From Eutreptiella sp. 'Long Island Sound 2002' (Eukaryota > Euglenozoa > Euglenophyceae > Eutreptiales > Eutreptiaceae), in assembly GCA_964036045.1 (NCBI GenBank), contig OZ038383.1:109899188-109963187 (forward strand): a stretch of 64,000 nucleotides of DNA. The letters are read 5' to 3'. Below the pieces are notes generated by a model. The model searched no databases and had not been told where the DNA came from. It worked only from the letters and a program-made list of their open reading frames with translations. Shown here piece by piece: positions 9,293 to 18,782 of the stretch (the stretch's first letter is position 1; each line of letters opens with the position of its first letter). The translations under genes and the position numbers were made by a program.

Positions 9293-10654
9293 TCAGCGCC
9301 CTGAGCTCTCCCCTGATGCAGTTTGAGCGCTTGTGTGGTCGACGGATCGCCCCTCACTTGCTTGCTCTCTTACATCCTTCAGTGACCTGCCATCAGAGTG
9401 GCCATATACCCCCCCCTGCTGAAACCAGAGGAGGATGGCCCCTCTTTTTCACTTCTATTAGTCACTCCCCCCCTGCTGAATCCTTGGGAAACCAGGTAGG
9501 GCGACTGACCTCTTTTTCCTGAGCTCTTGGGGCCTTGAAGCCCATACCACGTTGCGCAACGGATGCCGCTGTCATCGGCATTGCGATTATTTGGTGTGTG
9601 GTCTGGTTCCATGGCACTTGCGGAATCCAGACCAGTCGACGTGTGTCTGCAGACTATATATGGCCTGAACTCAGGCGTTTTCCCTGTCCACCCTCCTGTA
9701 TTGCCTTATCCTAACCGGGGCGTGGTTTGGCTCTCTATCCAGAGTGTGTTTACACGCCTATTACCCCATTTATTGCTTGTTTCTCTACCCCCCCAGGATA
9801 TGTGCATCTGTATGTTGATTATCAGCCCATCACTGAAGTGTGGACTGTTTTTCCCCCCCGAGGGAATGCGAATCGACTACGAAGGCGCCCTGAGTCGCCG
9901 TTTACATGCTTTTACTTAAGGTCCAGCCTGGACCAGTACCTAAGTACAGATTCTTCTGTTTGAGTACCCGTGATACCGTGTGCCCTATTCGCTGTGATGT
10001 GGAGATCCTGATCGCGCCAGGCGGGAAGCCCAGTTGCCTGACTACACTCCCAGCGGTCCGCCACTGTCAGTCCCAGTGTGAGCCCGCCGACTCGCAGACG
10101 CACTTGCAGTCGGATGGGGAACGTTTGCCTGGGAAACTGGTGGTTTGAGGAGTCGACGCCTGCGCCCACACTGCATGAGGACTCCCTCATGTATGGCCTT
10201 CGAGGTAATAGGGCGAGGGAAAAGACGGCCGTGATGCCCGATCCCTTAAGGAGGAGCTCGTTCGGCTGTACCACTCTGGACTCGCTTCGTAGATATGGAC
10301 ATGGTGCGCCCGAGGAAGGACCTGTGGGGACTCTCCCCCAGCCGGCGGGCCTTGGGAAGCTTGGGGTAGCCTGATGGATCTTTGTGGTCACTCTCGACCT
10401 GTGGGACCACCTCGGTCGTCGTGTGACGCCTATGTTGGCCGTGTATGCCACTGCCACTGTGGTAGTAACCGTCGCAGCCGGCACCCGGTGCGCCTGGTAT
10501 GGGTTAACGGGTCCTTTGGATGCCAAACAATCGCCGCCAGGACCCGGGACTTGATACCTGATACTATACTTGCAGTTACTAACAGCTACAGCACCGTACT
10601 TGTCTTACTGTGGGATTTGGACAGCCTAACCTGAGAATCAGCCTGAAGTGAGGA
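9293..10654 (+). other. 3' untranslated region of element A
   Basis: There is no convincing coding frame between the pol stop and the presumed 3' LTR. A short imperfect tandem motif with CCCCCCCTGCTGAA occurs twice (about 9410 and 9466), each followed by a CCTCTTTTTC-type stretch. Small reading frames here (under 120 codons) show no family resemblance. A 3' untranslated region over 1 kb is also present in element B. Confidence 0.55.
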
Positions 10655-11000
10655 TGTGACACCCCCCCCCTCCAGGAGATGGTCCTGGGTACCCGCTGCC
10701 ATGCGTGGTGTTATCGAGCCCCCCCCAGGGTTTGCTCTAAGGAGGGGGATGAAGCGGTACCCAGAACCCCATGAAGCCCGGTGAGAGCCCGGCAGGAGCG
10801 TGTCCCTTGCCGTAAGGCCCCCCTGACGGCATTTCCGGCGACTTGGGGCATGTTACCATGTACCGGCAAACTGCCATTTGCCGGTATCTTACTCTTTCAC
10901 GCCAATCTGCCCCGCACCGCCTTCGGCCGTCGATTCGGCAACCTAACCCTAACAACAGATGTAGGTAAGACGTGTTGGTGTGAGAAATCTGGGCATTTCA
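10655..11000 (+). repeat. Tentative 3' LTR of element A
   Basis: The purine-rich GAAGTGAGGA at 10645-10654 is followed by TGTGACACCC, a start typical of chromovirus LTRs. A possible end is GGCATTTCA at 10992-11000, similar to the CACTTTCA end of element B LTRs. An alternative polypurine tract, AAGGAGGGGGA, lies at about 10739-10749 before TGAAGCGG. The 5' LTR is outside the window, so no direct-repeat test is possible and the limits are guesses. Confidence 0.25.
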
Positions 11001-11301
11001 GCTATTAGCGGCCGCATCGCCAACCGATGCGTCGCCCGCTGAGATTTACACATCAGAGTATCAGGAATCAACAGGGTTTTTTTTTCATATTCTGTCCGTA
11101 AATTTTCACGCTTCCGTTCTGACAATCAATGTTTTGACTGCTGGCGGTTGGCTCGCAACCTTAGCGTAACCGCCAGTTTAACTGTTATATACAGATATTT
11201 TAGCGCAATCCGTGACGAAGACTCTAAAGTCTTCAGGAATTGCATTGATGCATCTGCAATTTTCACATTGTACACTCGCAACCTTAATCCGAATTTTTCA
11301 G

Positions 11302-11333
11302 GATGTCGAAATCGGATTCTCGACTTCGACATC
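11302..11333. repeat. Inverted repeat, 9 bp arms
   Basis: GATGTCGAA and TTCGACATC are perfect reverse complements separated by 14 bases. They could form a short hairpin or be a protein-binding site. No neighbouring gene gives them a function. Confidence 0.5.
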
Positions 11334-12213
11334 CCCGCACCTGATTTGACCTCTTTCGAGTGGACCTACATGCTTCCCTATGCACGAATCAACTTTCCTT
11401 TTGTCTTGCCTTCCATTTGTCTTAGAGATATGGGCAAAACAAAGTTGATTCGTGAGGCCACTTGTGAGGGTCATATCTCGTGCCGCTTGCGAGGAATGAC
11501 AAGAGGGAAGCATGGGATGTATTCACAATACTCCTGACGTAATTTACGAAGCTTCATACGCCTTGCGTCTCCACACGTGCGCGCTAGCGTAATGGATCAT
11601 GGTCAATAGGCTAGAGTTTGCGTTCTATCTCTTTGGCCATGATATTGCGTGTGTTAAGATAACTTTCGAGTGTAGCGCGCGAGTGTTGGTGTTGCATAAG
11701 AAACTTCCTTGAGTTCCTATGAGCGATTGACACAAAGTTATGCCCTTGGAGGGGCATGACCTATCATGGGGGGAGCTACCTTTTTGGGCAGTATGTGGTA
11801 TGTGCCATGTGTTGTATTGCGTGCCCATTTGGCGGGTTTGGCTAAGAGCGATACACCCACCAATGGACCTCATATTGCACGAGGCCCTTCCTTATACTCC
11901 CCACGATCAATTGCAAGCCTAACCTTCGTGGAGGGAAGCTTGTGTGGCGATCCCAAAGCGATGCGTTGGGAGCAAGGTGTGTGTTTTGCAATTTTCCATA
12001 TTTTCATGTGCCCACTCGGGAAGTAGCGCTCGTAACCTTTCAAAGCGCCCCAAGTGGAGCACATATGTGGAAGAGAAGGTCATTGGAGTCAGGATATTGT
12101 GTTTAGAAGGATTGGTCGATTACTCAATCCAAGCCGAAGATATTATAATATATTTGTGCGCCTTTCAAGGCACTTTTGGGTGTTTTTTCACCAATATTGC
12201 TGTTTTTTGCCCG

Positions 12214-12269
12214 TCATGATGTCAAGAGGCGACCGTGTATCTCAACGTTCCGCTCAATTGACATCATGA
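12214..12269. repeat. Inverted repeat, 12 bp perfect arms
   Basis: TCATGATGTCAA (12214-12225) and TTGACATCATGA (12258-12269) are perfect reverse complements with a 32-base spacer. There is no target duplication or coding frame to support a miniature transposon, so its nature is open. Confidence 0.55.
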
Positions 12270-13871
12270 CTCAAGTATGTTTTGGGGGTACATACTTCAG
12301 TGCCCAACATATCTTGAACCCGGTGAATAACTCCTCTTGGGCTTGGCGTACCGTGGCCGCCATGTTGGCGATTTGGGACCATCCCAAATCATGGGCTCAC
12401 TTGCCGACCCTGCCATTCCCGAAACCGGAGGAGTTGGGCGACGCCCAAAAGATATGTTGGACACATATGACTTGATACCAATCCTATGGCACACTCCGGT
12501 CCAAGTCGGGCATGTGCCTCATTTGCCCCAACCATGAATGTGCGCATTTTCGGCCATTTTGAGCAATTTTCCACATTTTCTGCCCGCCGTGCACCATGTT
12601 CAGCTACCTCGTGCACGCCGGAAGCATGGACCAATGGACCATATATGACATGGGTGTTATGTATATTGGTCCCCATGGCTAACACACCATGTGGGCGAAG
12701 CGGAGCAACCTTCGTCAAGGTGCTAGTTCAAAGTGAGTGTGGACAATTTTGCCATTTTGGCATTTGTGGACCCAATTGGGATTGTCACCACACCGAGTGG
12801 CATGGGGGTCATTGAGAGCCAAGGGCATGGGAGTCTCAGTTGAACTCCTGCCGAATTGCGAATGGAATGGCAGATCTGATCTCCAAGCCGGCGTGGAGAT
12901 ATACTCTTGGGAGCGGCCCCGAATTTTGGCTCATTTCGAGCAGCCAAAATGACCCCATTTTGGGACCCCAATTTCACCCCCCCCGTGTGGTCAATTGGCG
13001 GCCCCATATCTCTTCGCCCGTGAGGAGTGCCGACCTAATTTTAAAATGTACACTCAGATATAGGTCTCAGGTCCCGCCTCCTATCCTCCCAACCATTGGC
13101 CTTGCCTTCGCCGGGCAAGCCACACGTGAGACGGATGCCAATTTTGGTGATTTTGGCATCATGACCCCACTTGACGAACTCGTGGTGCCCTGCTGCTGGG
13201 ACCTCAGAGGGAACCAGGTTGGGTGAGGGCTCCAGAAGGTTTGTACTCAAAGGGCATAGGGTTGGTTGCCTCGTCTATACCTCTGGCGGGTCCGGACGAG
13301 GGGTCAATCTTGGAGATTTTTGAGCTAATATCAGTTTGGGCTGAAACAGCCCATTTTTAGCTACAAACTCCTAGGGGATAATGTCGGGGCCATATCTCTC
13401 GCTCAGAGAGGAGTTGGGACCCGCTGTTAAGGGAGCATGAGGAGCGACTGTTGGTTGGCCTCGAAGACCCTTGGTGCCCAGGAACTCGCCTGTGGCTGGG
13501 CGAGACACCCCCCCTATTGGCAGGGTTTCAGGGTCCGGACTGAGCAGGGCATGGGTTGTGTTTGAGCCCCCGCCCCCACCAGCCACTGAGAGGGTCAGAC
13601 CTGGGATTGGGATATGAGTTGGGACTGAGTGTCTATTACCCTGTGATGCCCTTACTCCAGTCCAGTCTCAACCCCATGTGTACATATCCTGATGTGTTGC
13701 TGTACATACTTTTGTTCCCTTGTTTCAGAGTGGCAAGGATCCTGAAACGCTTTGTCACATGACACAAGCGCAATGATGCCCCTGTGAGCGTAGTGCTTTG
13801 CCTGCCTGCTCACTTGTGCGTGTCCACCGCAGCGTCCCGTGGCCAGGCCCCCCACGGGAACGCGTCAACAA

Positions 13872-14237
13872 TAGCACTCGCCCACAGTGGCTAGTGAGCC
13901 CAGATACAACAGCACTTGCACACAGTGGCTGGACAACTCAGATGCAGGAGCACTTACACACAGTTCCTAGTGAGCCCAGATGCAACAGCACTTACACACA
14001 GTGGCTGGAGAGCCCAGATACAACACCACTTACCCGAAGTGGCTAGTGAGCCCTGACACAACAGCACTTACACACAGTGGCTAGTGAGCCCAGGCGCAAC
14101 AGCACTTACACACGGTGGCTAGAGAGCCCAGACACAACAGCACTTACACACAGTGGCTTGAGCGCCCAGACACAACAGCACTTACACACAGTGGCTGGTT
14201 AACCCAGATACAACAGCACCTAACCACAGTGGCTGTT
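13872..14237. repeat. 38 bp tandem repeat, about 9-10 copies
   Basis: The unit contains AGCACTTACACACAGTGGCT followed by a GTGAGCCCAGATACAAC-type half. Copies differ by a few substitutions, such as GAGAGCC versus GTGAGCC. The array runs straight into the GTTACCTAAA satellite at its right edge. One fragment of the same unit reappears at about 17985-18012 in front of the second GTTACCTAAA block. Confidence 0.85.
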
Positions 14238-15125
14238 GTTACCTAAAGCTACCTAAGGTTACCTAAAGTTAGCTAAAGTTACCTATCCCAAAAGCCGCAA
14301 CCTGTTTTTTTCACTTTTCAAAAAGTTTTGTAACTCTTTCAAAATCGGACGTTGGTCCCTATTGCGATTTTTTGGTTGTATTAAAATAACAGGGTGCGAG
14401 TTTTATAGGGTTACCTGAAGTTGCCTAAAGTTGCCTAAGGTTACCCAAACTTACCTACAGTTACCTAAAGTTACCTTTCCAAAAAGCCGCAACCTTTTTT
14501 TTTCAATTTTAAAAAAATTTTGTAACTTTGTCAAAATCGGAACTTGGTCCCTGTTGCGATTTTCTGCTTATATAAAAAAAACAGGGTGCGGTTTTTATAG
14601 GGTTACCTAAGGTTACCTAAAGTTACCTAAAGTTACCTAAAGTTACCTAAGGTTACCTAAGGTTACCTAAAGGTACCCATCCCAAAAGCAGCAACCTGTT
14701 TTTTTCAATTTTGAAAAAGTTTTGTAACTCTGTCAAAATCGGACCTTGGTCCCTATTGCGATTTTTGCTAATATGAAAAAAAACAGGGTGCGGGTTTTAT
14801 AGGGTTACCTAAAGTTACCTAAAGTTACCTCAGGTTACCTAACGTTACCTAAGGTTACCTAAAGTTATCTAAAGGTACCCATCCCAAAAGCCGCAACCTG
14901 TTTTTTTTAATTTTGAAAAAGTTTTGTAGCTCTGTCAAAATCGGACCTTGGTCCCTATTGCGATTTTTTGCTAATATGAAAAAAACAGGGTGCGGGTTTT
15001 ATAGGGTTACCTAAAGTTACCTAAAGTTACCTCAGGTTACCTAAAGTTACGTAAGGTTACCTAAAGTTAGCTAACGTTACCTAAAGTTACCTAAAGTTAC
15101 CTATCCCCGAAGCCGCAATCTGTCT
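14238..15125. repeat. GTTACCTAAA satellite with ~200 bp higher-order repeat, block 1
   Basis: Runs of the 10 bp unit GTTACCTAAA/GTTACCTAAG alternate with a conserved segment of about 115 bp. That segment carries CCGCAACCTG, a T-run, TTTTGTAACTC, TTGGTCCCTATTGCGATTTT and ACAGGGTGCGGGTTTTATAG. CCGCAACC-type starts occur near 14295, 14488, 14689, 14891 and 15113, a spacing of 193-222 bp. No reading frame of note is present. It is not the TTAGGG-type telomere repeat. Confidence 0.9.
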
Positions 15126-15395
15126 TTTTCACGTTTTCACTTCAACTCCCTCCTACTCCACTTCAACTCCCTCCTACTCGATTTCAACTCTTTTCTTCTA
15201 CTCAATTTCAAATCCCTCCAACTCGCTCTTACTGGATTTCAACTCTTTTCTACTCAATTTCAAATCCCTCCTACTCACTTCCACCCCCTCCTACTCCATT
15301 TCGACTGCCACCTAGTCAACTTCCACTCCCTCCTACTGAATTTCAACTCCTTCCTACTCAATTTCTAATCCCTCCTACTCAATTTCATTTGGAAT
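15126..15395. repeat. Degenerate ~20 bp pyrimidine-rich repeat
   Basis: Loose copies of TTTCAACTCCCTCCTACTCA recur with substitutions and small length changes. It may be distantly related to the much larger CTCCCTTT-type satellite starting at 23310, but the similarity is too simple to prove descent. Confidence 0.7.
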
Positions 15396-15934
15396 TCTGG
15401 ATCTCATTTTATGTCGCGCGCGCGACATTTCAACTTGGTAAGTCCGATAACGCGTATCGGGCGCGCCAAAATACTCTCCAGTGATTCCGTTAATCTCCGG
15501 TTTCTAAATATTTTTTTGTTTCCATTCTCAATTCTGTTTCACATCCGATGTAAAAATTGGTCAGTAAAGGATACACAACCGCTCATTCGTATATCGTGCA
15601 TTTTAATGATTGGATGGGATATTCGCGCGAAGAACCAACCAAACTGTCATTTGTGCACTGTGTGCTGGTACAGCTTGACGGAGGCCCCCGTGTGAGAATG
15701 CTTATGCGACGAAACAACAAGAACCACACGGTGCACGATTGAATTTTTTGGTCATCCGTCGTGTGAATATCCTCACGCCGAGAGCATCCAGTAACACCAC
15801 TGAAATGACACAATTGAAGTTTCTTTGTCCATGGTGTCACACGGAGGCCTCGATCGGGTACCAGAATTCAAACGATACATACTGAGCAATTGAATTTTTT
15901 GTTACTGTGAATACTCTCATGTTCAACACATCCT
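15396..15934. other. Unassigned segment with one old interspersed-repeat copy
   Basis: No coding sequence is convincing here; the longest frames are under 95 codons. Bases about 15665-15775 contain GACGGAGGCCCCCGTGTGAGAATG, split here as GACGGAGGCCCCC plus GTGTGAGAATG. This matches phrases at about 16930 and 17290, so it is an older copy of the repeat described for 16886-17405. Confidence 0.5.
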
Positions 15935-16885
15935 CAATTTTGGTCAACTTTGCTCGATCATATTCCCCACATCCTCAAATTAGCCCAACTTTGCTCGGTC
16001 ATTGCTCGCTCATATTCTACACACCCTCAATTTTGCTCAACTTTGCTCGGTCATGTTCTACACATCCTCAATTTAGCCCAACTTTGCTCGGTCATATTCT
16101 CCACATCCTCAATTTAGCCCAACTTTGCTCGGTCATGTTCTCCACATCCTCAATTTAGCCCAACTTTGCTCGGTCATTACTTGGTCATTTTCTACACACC
16201 CTCAATTTTGCTCAACTTTGCTCGGTCATGTTCTACACATCCTCAATTTCGCCCAACTTTGCTCGGTCATAATCCCCACATCCTCAATTCAGCCCAACTT
16301 TGCTCGGTCATATTCTCCACATCCTCAATTTAGCCCAACTTTGCTCGGTCATTGCTCGCTCATATTCTACACACCCTCAATTTTGCTCAACTTTGCTCGG
16401 TCATGTTCTACACATTCTCAATTTCGCCCAAATTTGCTCGGTCATATTCTCCACATCCTCAGTTCAGCCCAACTTTGCTCGGTCATATTCTCCACATCCT
16501 CAATTTAGCCCAACTTTGCTCGGTCATTGCTCGCTCATATTCTACACACCCTCAGTTTTGCTCAACTTTGCTGGGTCATGTTCTACACATCCTCAATTTC
16601 GCCCAACCTTGCTCGGTCATAATCCACACACCCTCAATTTTGCTCAACTTTGCTCGGTCATGTTCTACACATCCTCAATTTCGCCCAACTTTGCTCGGTC
16701 ATATTCTCCAGATCCTCAATTTAGCCAAACTTTGCTCGGTCATATTCTCCACATCCTCAATTTAGCCCAACTTTGCTCGGTCATTGCTCGCTCATATTCT
16801 ACACATCCCGAATTTCGCTGAACCTTGCTCGGTCATATTCTCCACATCCTCACTTTAGCCCAACTTTGCTCGGTCATTGCTCGGT
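15935..16885. repeat. 41 bp tandem repeat, about 22 copies
   Basis: The unit includes CCTCAATTTAGCCCAACTTT, then GCTCGGTCAT and ATTCTCCACAT. Variants alternate between a TTTTGCTCAACTTT form and a TTTAGCCCAACTTT form. Some copies carry an extra TGCTCGCTCAT insertion. Because 41 is not a multiple of three, all frames stay partly open and yield 41-residue repeating peptides; these are not considered genes. Confidence 0.9.
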
Positions 16886-17405
16886 CATATTTGTGTGGCC
16901 AACAAAAAGTGCACGTTTCAATAGTTTGGTACTGGACGGAGTCCTCGGTGTGAGAATGTTCATGGGACGGACCAACAACGACATTTTGATTGTGTACCAT
17001 GTTACATTGCAATGCTAGTACTTTGTGTGAGAGTATTCACATGCGGGACTAACAAAAAAATCAATTGTTCACGGCGTGTTGTTTCAATGGTGGTACTTGA
17101 TGGAGGCTTTTGTGTGCCAAAGACCAATTTCAATGGTGTCTTTTCAATGGTGTTACTGGATGCTGTCGACGTGGGAGTATTTACACGACGGACAAACCAA
17201 AAATTCGAATTGTTCACCGTGTTGTGGTGGTATCCGATGGAAACCTTTGTTTGGCCAACAAAAAGTGCATTTTTCAATAGTGGTATTGGACGGAGGCCCC
17301 GATGTGAGAATGTTCATGTGACACACTAACAACAACATTTTGATTGTGCACCATGTTACATTGCAATGTTAGTACTTTGTGTGAGCGCATTCACATGCGG
17401 GACTG
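16886..17405. repeat. Degenerate repeat family, two clear ~130 bp copies and fragments
   Basis: Bases about 16905-17048 and 17262-17405 are direct copies offset by about 357 bp. They share AAAAAGTGCA, GTGTGAGAATGTTCATG-like, ACATTTTGATTGTG and CATGTTACATTGCAATG motifs and the ending CACATGCGGGACT. Diverged pieces lie between them and at 15665-15775. No coding signal is seen. Confidence 0.7.
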
Positions 17406-17984
17406 CATTGCGTGAAAGATTGGGGTGGAGCATGGAAACAACCAAGGATTGCTAACACGTGCATGGCCGGGCGCTGAGGCTGAAATTGCTGTTGCTGCAT
17501 CACACAGCCTGTGCATACTGATGGATCCATCATACTCAGCCATATCTGCTAGTCAGTTGTTGTGCAGGTGGTGGGTCCAGGGGTCGTGCCATTTCACGCT
17601 TGCCTGAAGGTACGGTGCATTGTGCCGCCATCTGCCCACTGTGTGTGCTGCAGAAGAGAGTCAAGCCCGCAGTTCACCTTGTTCACTTTGGAGACATTCC
17701 ATGGACGATCATGTACAAGGTGGAAACGATTGTCAGTGCGGTCATTTACACCTGCCGGTCTGCATTGGAGTCTCTCCACATCCTCTACCCGGCCCTGTGG
17801 TCAAGCGCATCCTGGCTATGATGCAAATTATCAACCCCCTGCTGCTGGGGACTGCACAGGGGACAGGCGTTTTCACCCGCATCAACCATGGCTCCAAGAA
17901 ATCGTGATGCCTGTCCATTGTGGGAGTTCAACACTGATCGTACTTTCCTTCAAGATCCGTAGGGGTTGTGATGTTTGTGTGAGT
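17406..17984. other. Unique segment, no confirmed gene
   Basis: Two overlapping + frames (17600-17821 and 17620-17907) have fairly balanced composition, unlike the satellites, but show no recognisable domain and no clear splice structure. The segment may hold remnants of an exon. I cannot support a gene call. Confidence 0.35.
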
Positions 17985-18585
17985 GCTGGTCAGCCCAGAT
18001 ACAACAGCACTTACCTAATGTTACCTAAAGTTACCTATCCCAAAAGCCGCAACCTTTTTTTCCCCCCTTTAAAAAGGTTTTGCAACTCTGCCAAAGTCGT
18101 ACCTTGGTCCCTATTGCAACTTTATGCTTATATGAAAAAAACAGGGTGCGGGTTTTTTGGGGTTACCTAAAGTTACCTAAAGTTACCTTAGGTTACCTAA
18201 AGTTACCTAAAGTTACCTAAAGTTACCTATCCCAAAAGCCGCGACCTGTTTTTTTCACTTTTGAAAAAGTTTTGTAACTCTGTCAAAGTCGGACCTTGGT
18301 CCCTTTTGCAATTCTTTGCTTATATGAAAAAAATAGGGTCCCGGTCTTATAGGGTTACCTAAAGTTACCTATCTCAAAGGCTGCAACCTGTTTCTTTCAC
18401 TTTTGAAAAAGTTTTGTAACTCTGTCAAAATTGGAGCTTCGTCCCTATTGCGATTTTTTGGTTTTATGAAAAACACAGGGTAGGGTTATAGGGTTACCGA
18501 AAGTTACCTAAAGCTACCTAAGGTTACCTAAAGTTACCTAGAGTTATATAAAGTTACTTATCCCAAAAGCCGCAACCTTTTTTTC
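17985..18585. repeat. GTTACCTAAA satellite, block 2
   Basis: This has the same composite structure as 14238-15125. A fragment of the 38 bp unit (CAGCCCAGATACAACAGCAC) leads into GTTACCTAAA runs and the ~115 bp conserved segment. CCGCAACC-type starts lie near 18048, 18239, 18381 (as CTGCAACC) and 18570. The shared left junction with block 1 points to one ancestral array that was split or duplicated. Confidence 0.88.
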
Positions 18586-18725
18586 TTTCTACCCAGGTAT
18601 CTACCCAGATATCCACCCAGGTATCCACCCAGGTATCCATACAGGTATCTATCCATCCGCCCATTCTTCTGTTCCTATGTCCATCCACTCATGTATCTAC
18701 CCATGTACCTACCCAGGTATCTATT
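18586..18725. repeat. 12 bp CACCCAGGTATC tandem repeat
   Basis: Around ten imperfect copies of CACCCAGGTATC and variants (CTACCCAGGTAT, CATACAGGTATC) are present. The array is short and degenerates at its centre. Confidence 0.75.
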
Positions 18726-18782
18726 TTCACATTAATGTCACATTAATGACAAGCTTCCTAATTTGATTACAAATGGTCGAAA

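Larger units (their letters stand above)
1..10654 (+). mobile_element. Retroelement A: Ty3/gypsy chromodomain LTR element, decayed, 5' end outside the window
   Basis: One coding frame (positions 2, 5, 8 and so on) runs through gag, protease, methyltransferase-like region, reverse transcriptase, RNase H, integrase and chromodomain, the order of Ty3/gypsy chromoviruses. The frame is interrupted by stops at 1430 (TGA), 2570 (TGA), 2807 (TAG), 2870 (TGA), 3209 (TGA), 4310 (TAG) and 5795 (TGA). Coding remains recognisable on both sides of each. The first base is already inside gag, so the 5' LTR and primer site are not visible. The element is clearly more GC-rich than the satellites to its right. 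It is a different family from the element at 36-47 kb: domain order is the same but protein similarity is limited to motifs. The right-hand end is tentative. Confidence 0.85.
11001..13871. other. No recognisable gene; unique-looking noncoding DNA
   Basis: All reading frames here are short (under 130 codons) and resemble no family I recognise. Composition is near balanced. The segment holds two clear inverted repeats (listed separately) and several loosely similar phrases built on CCATTTTGGCATTTTG, which suggest very old repeats. Nothing supports a promoter, RNA gene or coding exon. Confidence 0.5.

Noticed and set aside
11560-13800. Several frames of 60-130 codons
   Set aside because: They overlap on both strands, have no recognisable domains and lack consistent composition.
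14238-15125. Telomere repeat
   Set aside because: GTTACCTAAA differs from known telomere units. It is interspersed with a 115 bp core and lies internally in two blocks. The CCTAACCCTAAC at about 10940 is a single short match.
15907-16821. Overlapping + frames of 83-173 codons
   Set aside because: Three units of the 41 bp repeat make 123 bp, so frames stay open by arithmetic. The peptides are repeat translations.
17600-17907. Possible lipid-binding (Sec14-like) protein fragment
   Set aside because: A weak resemblance (a LYP...INP-like pattern) needs a frame change in the middle, and no motif is specific. The evidence is insufficient.
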